From Oribacterium parvum (lineage in GTDB: Bacteria; Bacillota; Clostridia; Lachnospirales; Lachnospiraceae): a DNA stretch of 12,989 nucleotides. This document shows, piece by piece, positions 5,414 to 11,695 of the stretch (positions are counted from its first letter, which is position 1; every line of letters begins with the position of its first letter). The position numbers and the translations under genes were made by a program. The DNA is taken from NCBI GenBank assembly GCA_938022235.1, contig CALIEL010000173.1, positions 1 through 12,989 on the forward strand. Reading direction: 5' to 3'. A model generated the notes under the pieces. It searched no databases. It saw only the letters and a list, made by a program, of their open reading frames with translations, and was not told the origin of the DNA.

Positions 5414-7123
5414 CTATTCGGTAGAAGCGGATTCTATATCCCTCTTCTCCCCCTTGCTCCGCTCTTCCAATTCCAAAAGATAAGCCTTCGCATCCTTTAA
5501 AAAGCTTAGACTGATCAGTAAAATCACCAGTCCGATGGGAAATGCCGCAATGATGGAGACAGACTGCAAGTTTACCATAGAACTTTCGGAAAAGACTAGT
5601 GCCAAAGGCAGTAAAATCAATAAAATCGCCCAGAATCCCTGTACCTTTCGGGATGGCTCCTGTCCCTCCGGAAGGCTTTTATAGCTATACTGCGCCGCCA
5701 CCAAGGCGATGGAATCAAAGGATGTGGCGTAAAAGGCAATCATGGACAGTAGCAGCAGGATAAATACCAGTCCGGGAAGAGGCAGAGTTTCCAACATTTT
5801 CACCACTGTAAGGTAGAGGGAACCATTCTCCTGATAGATCTGTAACACCGGCAATATATGGAAAACCTCCAGGGACAGAGTAAAATTCCCTAAAACAATG
5901 AAGCTTACATAGGTACTGCCGATGCCGAAAATATATCCTCCCATAATGGTTTGTCGTATGGTTCTTCCCCGGCTGATACTTCCGATAAAGAAGGGGGAAG
6001 CCACGCACCACACCATCCAATAGGCCCAGTAGAAAATCGTCCAGTTTTCCGGAAAATGATTTTCCCCTAAAGGATCCGTATAGGTAGCCATAGAGAAAAA
6101 GTGCTCTATCATCTTTCCCAGAGCATTCATTCCATTTTTTACAATAAAGGAACCTACACCGCTTCCGAAGAAAATATAGAGAAGCAGGGCATAAAACAGC
6201 CAGGTACAGATTTTTGCCAAAAAGGAAACGCCGTCCATCCCCTTTAATACCGCAAAGGTATAAACCACACAGGTGGCCAATAAGATGATTAAGGTAAGCT
6301 CTCTGGTGGACAGCCCATTGGGGAGAAGCTTCTTAATAATTTCCGACATCAGGGGCGTAGCTACCGAAAAAGTGGTAGCTGTTCCCGCAAGAAGGGCAAA
6401 AACCGCCAGTAAGTCAATCCCTCTTCCCGCCAAACCATCGGTGTGCTTTCCTAAAATAGCTCTGCAGGCTTCCGAATATTTTTGTCGGCTTCTTTTCCGT
6501 ACATGCAGCATAAAGCCGAAGGCTGCTGCCAGCACCAGATAAAATCCCCAGGGAATGGGGCCCCAGTGGAAAAGGGTGTAAATACTGCTCCAGTCCGACA
6601 ACTTTCCCAAGGATTGGACATAGGGATCATTGGCATAAAGAATCCATTCTCCGAAGGAATAAAAGAGAATATCCGCTGCAAGTCCTGCAGTAAACATCAT
6701 ACTTCCCCAGGTAAAAAAGGAGTATTTCGGCTTTTCGTCAGGCTCCCCCAAAACAATATTTCCTAAGGGTGAAAAGGCGATATAAAAGGAGAGTAAGAAA
6801 ATAAAGAGGCCGATTCCCAAATAGTAAACGGAAAACTCCCGTCCCAAAAATCCCCGAACAGAAGATAAAATCTGATTGGAATGTTCCGGAAACAGAAAAA
6901 AGGCAAAACACAAAAGAACTAGAATACATAGGGGAATTCCGCTAATCCCATAGTCTAAGGAATTCTTCGCATTTTCTCTTTCGGACTGCTTTCCCGAAGC
7001 CACTTTACTGTTTTTATTTTTGCTTTCTTCCCCAGTTTCTTTATCAGCTTCCTCTATAAATTCTTCCTTTGTACCTTTGTAGACTTCTTCCATGATTGCT
7101 TCCTCCTTGATTGCTTCTTCCAT
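5414..7123 (-). CDS. BCCT-family transporter (choline/betaine/carnitine type)
   Basis: Secondary transporter with about 12 membrane helices, 569 residues from the first ATG. The BCCT signature WTIFYWAYW (361-369) followed by ISRGRTIR (383-390) is clear. The aromatic box that holds trimethylammonium groups in BetP is conserved: W187, W192 and Y195 in HWGPIPWGFY, and W369. FxxTS at 464-468 matches the BetP F464/T467/S468 sodium-site pattern. The helix-3 glycine stretch is changed to AGLAADILFY, with Asp151 at the position of BetP Gly153, where Asp is found in proton-coupled choline carriers such as BetT. A choline-type substrate is therefore plausible but inferred. Start: the first ATG abuts the TAA of the mglB-like gene, but a second ATG at 7093 has a perfect AAGGAGG 8 nt upstream and is my preferred start (559 residues). 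The N-terminal tail is acidic and partly repetitive. Confidence 0.93.
   Translation of the reverse strand: MEEAIKEEAIMEEVYKGTKEEFIEEADKETGEESKNKNSKVASGKQSERENAKNSLDYGISGIPLCILVLLCFAFFLFPEHSNQILSSVRGFLGREFSVYYLGIGLFIFLLSFYIAFSPLGNIVLGEPDEKPKYSFFTWGSMMFTAGLAADILFYSFGEWILYANDPYVQSLGKLSDWSSIYTLFHWGPIPWGFYLVLAAAFGFMLHVRKRSRQKYSEACRAILGKHTDGLAGRGIDLLAVFALLAGTATTFSVATPLMSEIIKKLLPNGLSTRELTLIILLATCVVYTFAVLKGMDGVSFLAKICTWLFYALLLYIFFGSGVGSFIVKNGMNALGKMIEHFFSMATYTDPLGENHFPENWTIFYWAYWMVWCVASPFFIGSISRGRTIRQTIMGGYIFGIGSTYVSFIVLGNFTLSLEVFHILPVLQIYQENGSLYLTVVKMLETLPLPGLVFILLLLSMIAFYATSFDSIALVAAQYSYKSLPEGQEPSRKVQGFWAILLILLPLALVFSESSMVNLQSVSIIAAFPIGLVILLISLSFLKDAKAYLLELEERSKGEKRDIESASTE
7079..7122 (-). repeat. 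15-bp imperfect triplicate repeat at the BCCT start
   Basis: Three consecutive 15-bp units, read on the minus strand as GAAGAAGCAATCAAG, GAGGAAGCAATCATG and GAAGAAGTCTACAAG, encode EEAIK, EEAIM and EEVYK. The unit includes both candidate start regions, so the duplication may have produced the extra upstream ATG or the strong internal ribosome binding site. Confidence 0.7.
7102..7108 (-). promoter_or_regulatory. Strong ribosome binding site favouring BCCT start at 7093
   Basis: AAGGAGG lies 8 nt before the ATG at 7091-7093, better than anything placed before the ATG at 7121-7123. The upstream ATG is preceded only by the GAG/AAG-rich end of the previous gene, which could also work weakly by translational coupling. 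Confidence 0.6.
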
Positions 7124-8629
7124 TTACTTCTTCTCCTTCTCCTCTAACAAGCGCTGGCTGTCTTCTCTTCGTACTTTTTGATAGGGCAAACGAATAATCT
7201 TTTTATTTTCTCCTTCGTCTTCCGGACCTTTTTTTCCGGTACCGAGGCGATAGGCCAGCTGAAACAAGGCCTTGGCCTGACCTTGTTCATCATTATACAC
7301 CGTTCCCATCAAATTTCCCTTTTTTACCGCCTCTAATCCCACGACAGTGCCGTCTATTCCGTAAATAAAGGGTCTTTTATCCTTAGGCAAGCCGATTTTG
7401 TCATAGGCATCCAAAACTCCTAAGGCCATATCGTCATTGTTGGAAAGAATCAATTCAATCTGATCTTGAAACTCCGGATAAAATTGCATCATCTTACTCT
7501 GGGCTTCTGCTCGGCTCCAGTTGGCAATGGCGTAGGACAGCTTTTCCATGGGAATGCCCTGCTGCATCAAGGTATTGACAGAATACTCTGTCCGGACAAT
7601 GGCATCCTGATGGCCGGCCTCTCCTTCAAACATCAGATACTGAATCACGCCGTCACCGTTTTTATCCACTCTGGGAGACAGAATCAGCTGTTTCTTTTCC
7701 GTGCCTTCCTCTGCGTTGGTCCGGCTTTCTTCAGGAGAAGCCTCCCGTTCCAGAATTTCTAAATCCTCCCGACTTTTTTGCAGAACAAAGTCTTGAATTT
7801 CCTCGGCATTTCCGGCCTTATCTTGGCTCTTTTCGGAAGACTCCTCCGAAACCGCTTCTTGCTTTTCTTCCGGTAGGGACTCTCTACTTTCACCTAATAC
7901 CGCTTCCCCGCTTTCCTCTGTTACAGGCTCTCTGCTTTCTCCCAGCACTGCGGCTCCCGTCATCTGCTTTCGGCTTGCCGCCATTCTTCTTTCCACTTCC
8001 TCCGCATCTTCCGGTGAAGCAAGAGGCACCTCCGGTGTGGGTTTTTCCGGTTCCTCGGAAAGAATATCCTCCGCCGCCATTTCTCCCTGCAAAATGCCGG
8101 ATTGCTTGGCATCCGCCCCGATGTAATACAACTGATTCCATTGGGCCAAGTCTTCATCCACCAATTCTCTGTTAAAGAAAATGATGGGAACATTCTTCTT
8201 TTTCGCCATATCGATAATTTCCGAAGGAGCGGTTCTATCCACCAGATTCACACAAAGAACGTCACAGTCCTTCTCCAGCATTTCCTCCACCTGTTCGTTT
8301 TGCAGAGCCTGACTTCCGGCCGCATTGTAGCGAAACAGGCCTATTTCTACCCCTTCCGCCCTTTTCTTACTGATTTCCTTCTCAAAGGCCGTCATATATC
8401 CGGACAGAAAGGTATCGTAGTTGTCATAAATCGTAACGCCGATTTGAAGTTTCTTCTTTTCCATTCTTTCTTCCTTCCTTTGACAGGCGGAAAGAAGAGG
8501 AAGCAAGCATAAAGACAGGGAAAGGCAGACCGCTATGCCTTTCCTTAAGCTGTTTCCCTGAAAGCTTCCCAAGATTGTCAACTGTTCTTTTTCTTTCCTG
8601 CTGTAATCCGCTTTGTCCGCCAATTTCAT
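7124..8629 (-). CDS. MglB-like galactose/glucose-binding lipoprotein with acidic insertion
   Basis: Exported sugar-binding lipoprotein, 501 residues. A hydrophobic signal ends in the lipobox LLSAC (lipid Cys49). The galactose/glucose-binding ligands of MglB are all recognisable: D72 and F74 (D14/F16), N128 (N91), H340, D342 and R346 (H152/D154/R158), W371 (W183), N398 (N211), D426 (D236) and N446 (N256). The calcium loop DKNGDGVIQ (322-330) and distant E392 (E205) are intact. Residues about 190-318 are an extra Glu/Ser-rich insertion. Usual members are about 330-360 residues, so the excess is this insertion. The signal peptide has an unusually long n-region and no good ribosome binding site before ATG 8629; a TTG start near residue 17 is an alternative. 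No mglA/mglC follows: the next gene, directly abutting, is a BCCT transporter. It may act as a receptor rather than an import subunit. Confidence 0.88.
   Translation of the reverse strand: MKLADKADYSRKEKEQLTILGSFQGNSLRKGIAVCLSLSLCLLPLLSACQRKEERMEKKKLQIGVTIYDNYDTFLSGYMTAFEKEISKKRAEGVEIGLFRYNAAGSQALQNEQVEEMLEKDCDVLCVNLVDRTAPSEIIDMAKKKNVPIIFFNRELVDEDLAQWNQLYYIGADAKQSGILQGEMAAEDILSEEPEKPTPEVPLASPEDAEEVERRMAASRKQMTGAAVLGESREPVTEESGEAVLGESRESLPEEKQEAVSEESSEKSQDKAGNAEEIQDFVLQKSREDLEILEREASPEESRTNAEEGTEKKQLILSPRVDKNGDGVIQYLMFEGEAGHQDAIVRTEYSVNTLMQQGIPMEKLSYAIANWSRAEAQSKMMQFYPEFQDQIELILSNNDDMALGVLDAYDKIGLPKDKRPFIYGIDGTVVGLEAVKKGNLMGTVYNDEQGQAKALFQLAYRLGTGKKGPEDEGENKKIIRLPYQKVRREDSQRLLEEKEKK
7676..8062 (-). 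other. Glu/Ser-rich insertion with 16-residue repeats in the MglB-like protein
   Basis: Encodes about residues 190-318. It replaces the short loop that in MglB connects the QGD-type helix to the calcium-binding loop. It holds three successive 16-residue units, increasingly diverged: AVLGESREPVTEESGE (227-242), AVLGESRESLPEEKQE (243-258) and AVSEESSEKSQDKAGN (259-274). The composition predicts a disordered, strongly acidic surface segment. Confidence 0.8.
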
Positions 8630-8700
8630 GCTTTTCTTCTACCCCTACAGAGAGTTTTCCTTCAGGGGCACTCCTTCTCCATTTTTATGCCTTACTGCTT

Positions 8701-8748
8701 TAGATATTTCTTCAGATATTTCTTCAGATATTTCTTCAGATATTTCTT
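8701..8748 (-). repeat. 12-bp tandem repeat (x4) directly after a stop codon
   Basis: Four head-to-tail copies of AAGAAATATCTG on the minus strand (the last ends CTA) begin at the base after the TAA of the anchored binding protein. They stay in its frame and read KKYL four times, then KQ and a second TAA at 8694-8692. They fill much of the 119-bp gap to the mglB-like gene. Confidence 0.95.
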
Positions 8749-9720
8749 TTAGTCCCCGGTGGGGAAGAGGATTCGTTCTATTTCCTCACTGTACATATTT
8801 TCACCGGTAACCATATAAAAATTCACTACCCTATCCTCTGTTGTATTTCGCTTTTTAGAAAGCTTATACCACAGATCCTCCATGGCATAATAAGCCATGG
8901 TGTACTGGTCAATAACCGCCAGACAACGGATGACCCCCGCATCCAAGGCATAAACCACCTCCCGGGAATTTCCCACGCCGTAAAGCTCCACGTAACGTCT
9001 GCCGGTTTCCTTTAAATAGCGGGATGCCATTTCCAGACTGTCATTTTCCAAAGCCACAATCAAATCCACACTTCTCTTATGATTGGCCTTTACCATATCC
9101 TCCTGGATCTTTCCGGTATCCGGAAGTACCCAGGCGATTTCCTGTCCCCCGGCCTCCAATACCGAGATGAGGCTCTTCAGTCTTCTTTGCATATTGCCCT
9201 TATTCTGGTTTCCCGCCAGAATGCCGATGCGTTTTTTCTCCTTATGCAGTGTAGAATGTAAAACCTGTTCCGCCAGGGCCTTCCCCAGGGCTTCCTCCTC
9301 CACATTGATAGAAGAAATGTTTAAGCCCGGTTCCGTCGTTTCCTTCTGGGAATCCACCAACATAATCTCCGCATTTTTCCCCAAAGCATTTAAAAGGGGG
9401 CCGGTTCCCTCCGTAGCTCTAAGTTCCGCGATAATGCCGTCCGCTCCGCTTTGAATCTCCCTTTGCATACTGATATTTTCCTGCTGAATGGAAACCAGGC
9501 GATCGGTGGAAACAAAGTTGTATTCCATGTTGTAGGCTCGTCCTGCGGCAGTGAGCCCCATCTTAAAGCCGGACCATACATCGGAATTGCTATGGTCCAC
9601 CACCACGGAAATCTTAAAGCGCTCCGGCTCATTATCCCCTAAGAGCCTTCCCACGGACAAAAACAGGAGAAGCAGGGCTACCACAAAAAGGCCGGTGGTA
9701 AATATGCTGTTTTCTTTCAT
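8749..9720 (-). CDS. Membrane-anchored periplasmic-binding-protein-like sensor subunit
   Basis: A 323-residue protein with one N-terminal hydrophobic segment (about 8-27, no lipobox Cys) that probably anchors it on the outside of the membrane, followed by a sugar-binding Peripla_BP_4-like fold. Visible marks are ISVVVDHSNSDVWSGFKMGL (37-56), SGADGIIAEL (91-100), KRIGILAGNQNKGNMQRR (163-180) and a late DQYTMAYYAMEDL. The ligand is unknown; the sugar ligands of MglB are not recognisable. Its ATG overlaps the kinase stop as ATGA, with AGGAGG 10 nt upstream, so the two are translationally coupled. Small anchored binding proteins coupled to a kinase and YesN-type regulator form three-component systems such as XylFII-LytS-YesN, and I infer the same role here. 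An import role is less likely, as no ABC permease is adjacent. Confidence 0.78.
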   Translation of the reverse strand: MKENSIFTTGLFVVALLLLFLSVGRLLGDNEPERFKISVVVDHSNSDVWSGFKMGLTAAGRAYNMEYNFVSTDRLVSIQQENISMQREIQSGADGIIAELRATEGTGPLLNALGKNAEIMLVDSQKETTEPGLNISSINVEEEALGKALAEQVLHSTLHKEKKRIGILAGNQNKGNMQRRLKSLISVLEAGGQEIAWVLPDTGKIQEDMVKANHKRSVDLIVALENDSLEMASRYLKETGRRYVELYGVGNSREVVYALDAGVIRCLAVIDQYTMAYYAMEDLWYKLSKKRNTTEDRVVNFYMVTGENMYSEEIERILFPTGD

Positions 9721-11663
9721 GCCTTCTCCCCCTCCTGTGAGCCGCTGTGAAAATGCGCTGTGCTGTGATGCATGTTTCCGTGCTCCAGACTCTTTTGGTT
9801 TTCTTCCGTAAAAGGAATGGCCGGTAAAAGCACCTGCACATCCGTTCCCTCATCCGGGGCGCTAATCACTCTCAGACCGTAAACAGATCCGAAACGAAGC
9901 TGGATGCGGCGATGTACATTAATCACTCCTACACCGGAGCCTCGTTTTTTCTGACTGGAGAAGCTGGAATAATCACTTTCCGTCTTTTCCAGCAGGGCTC
10001 TGGCCTTATCCTCGGTCATCCCGAAGCCGTTGTCCTTCACGGAAAGCAGTACGGTACGTCTGCCGTCCTCTTCTTCCAGAATCCTTCCGCTGACCAGGAT
10101 TTCTCCGTCCTCATCCATTCCCTCCATGCCGTGGTAGATGGCATTTTCCAGAATGGGCTGTAAAATCAATTTTACGGTAAGACAGGACAGCACCTCTTCC
10201 TCCACATCAAAATCCACCGTAAACTTATTCTTAAAACGGATTTTTTGAATATTCATGTAGTTTTTCGCATGCTGAATCTCTTGGGATAGCGGAATAATGT
10301 TCTTTCCGGCGGAGAGGGAAATTCGGAAAAAGCTGGCCAGCTGGGTCACCATAAACACCGCATCTTCCCGTTTTCCGCTTTCAATCATCCACACCACGGA
10401 TTCCAAGGTATTGTAGAGGAAATGGGGGTTGATCTGGGATTGCAAAGCATCCATCTCACTCTGTCTTTTTTCCTCCTGCTGCCGGATTCTCTCTTCCGTC
10501 AGTTCATCAATTCTTTGCAAGGATTGTAAAAGGCTTTCTCCCAGATGGACAATCTCCGTACTTCCATAGGAAGAAATCTCCTCCATGGTGGGGCGCTTTA
10601 CCCCCATATTGCCTAAATCTTCATTTAACTTACGGATGGGGTAGGAAAGCCTCAGGGAAATTACCTGATTCATGACAAGGGCAATCAGAAGGGTTACGGA
10701 AATGACAATGAAAACGTAATACAGCATTCCTCCGGTAGCAAAAACATTGCTTCCTTCTTCCAAAACGGACACCAGCTTCCAACCGGTATAACCGATGGTG
10801 TCCACCACAATGGTTTTTTCCTTCCCGTCACTTTTCAGACGATGGATACCGTCCTCCTGAGCAACGGCCAGCTCCGTATCCTCCTTGGCGTGGCCTCGGT
10901 AGATTTCTCGAATCTTGGGATGATAAATCAGTTTTCCCCTCTTATCGCAAAGATAAAAATACCGTTTTCCGTTAACCTGATTCAGCTTTTCCATCATTCG
11001 CTCAATCATGTTGTAATCCATGTCTACCAGAAGCACACCGCTGTCGCTTCTGCCGTCAAAGTTAAGTTCCACCACCCGACTCAAAGAAATGACCCAGTGG
11101 GTACGGTAGGAAGGGTCGTCAAAAAGATTCTGCACATGGGGCAGAGAAAAATGCAGGTTTTCCACCTGCTGTACCGCTTCCCGATACCAATCCTGTTCCG
11201 TTACCTTTCGATTTTTCTTCTCTGCGGAAATGGGTACCGCCGCAATGTATTTTCCCTGGGCGGAAAAAAGGGCAACGGAAACCAGACTGTCCCTATGGGC
11301 TTCATACAGAAGATTCATTTCCTGATTCAGCTTGGTATAATCCACATCCGTACCCTTAACCACATTGTAATAAAGGGCATCGGAAATTCTGCGCATGCTA
11401 AGAAGGTATTCCTCCAATTGAATACTTCCCTGCTTTAAAAGCTGCTCGGATTGATTCTCCTGATTAATGCGGAAACGTATAGAAAACTGCGTATAAAGTA
11501 CGATAGACAGAAAAAGAATCAGAAAGATGGAGAAAATCATAAAGCTCATTAAGAGCATATTATGAAAGGAACGAAGGGGTGAAGTAATAGAAAAGGGGAC
11601 GGAGACTCCCTTTTGCAAAAAAACATCAGACAATAGATTTTTTTTGAGACGTTTTTTCTCCAA
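9717..11663 (-). CDS. YesM-type sensor histidine kinase (His_kinase/HATPase_c)
   Basis: Membrane sensor kinase of 648 residues. Order: cytoplasmic start, membrane helix about 36-58, extracellular sensor about 60-305 of the double-Cache kind (RVVELNFDGR; VLLVDMDYNMIERM), membrane helix about 313-335, HAMP about 336-385, coiled coil, then the His_kinase domain with QINPHFLYNTLES (phosphorylated H414) and the ATP-binding domain: N-box LQPILENAIYHG (501-512), G1 DNGFGM (544-549), G2 GSGVGVINVHRRI (575-587). It should phosphorylate the YesN-type regulator encoded upstream. The start is TTG: GGGGAGGTG lies 7 nt upstream, and no ATG occurs before the first helix. The C-terminus carries a short tail with five His among residues 628-639, just before the ATGA overlap with the anchored binding protein. 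Confidence 0.94.
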   Translation of the reverse strand: MEKKRLKKNLLSDVFLQKGVSVPFSITSPLRSFHNMLLMSFMIFSIFLILFLSIVLYTQFSIRFRINQENQSEQLLKQGSIQLEEYLLSMRRISDALYYNVVKGTDVDYTKLNQEMNLLYEAHRDSLVSVALFSAQGKYIAAVPISAEKKNRKVTEQDWYREAVQQVENLHFSLPHVQNLFDDPSYRTHWVISLSRVVELNFDGRSDSGVLLVDMDYNMIERMMEKLNQVNGKRYFYLCDKRGKLIYHPKIREIYRGHAKEDTELAVAQEDGIHRLKSDGKEKTIVVDTIGYTGWKLVSVLEEGSNVFATGGMLYYVFIVISVTLLIALVMNQVISLRLSYPIRKLNEDLGNMGVKRPTMEEISSYGSTEIVHLGESLLQSLQRIDELTEERIRQQEEKRQSEMDALQSQINPHFLYNTLESVVWMIESGKREDAVFMVTQLASFFRISLSAGKNIIPLSQEIQHAKNYMNIQKIRFKNKFTVDFDVEEEVLSCLTVKLILQPILENAIYHGMEGMDEDGEILVSGRILEEEDGRRTVLLSVKDNGFGMTEDKARALLEKTESDYSSFSSQKKRGSGVGVINVHRRIQLRFGSVYGLRVISAPDEGTDVQVLLPAIPFTEENQKSLEHGNMHHSTAHFHSGSQEGEKA

Positions 11664-11670
11664 GGAAATC

Positions 11671-11679
11671 CACCTCCCC
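11671..11679 (-). promoter_or_regulatory. Ribosome binding site fixing the TTG start of the kinase
   Basis: GGGGAGGTG, containing the extended Shine-Dalgarno GGAGGTG, ends 7 nt before the TTG at 11663-11661. It lies in the 32-bp gap after the response-regulator stop, which supports a TTG start and translation from the same transcript. Confidence 0.8.
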
Positions 11680-11695
11680 TATACTTAGAAGGATT

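Noticed and set aside
8640..8675. CCCCT/AGGGG pairing upstream of the mglB-like gene, considered as a ribosome-site-sequestering hairpin
   Set aside because: Only five pairs with a 17-nt loop; too weak to claim a riboswitch or attenuator.
10842..11438. Open frame of 198 codons on the + strand
   Set aside because: It lies wholly inside the sensor part of the histidine kinase gene on the other strand, has no family likeness, and is an antisense shadow.
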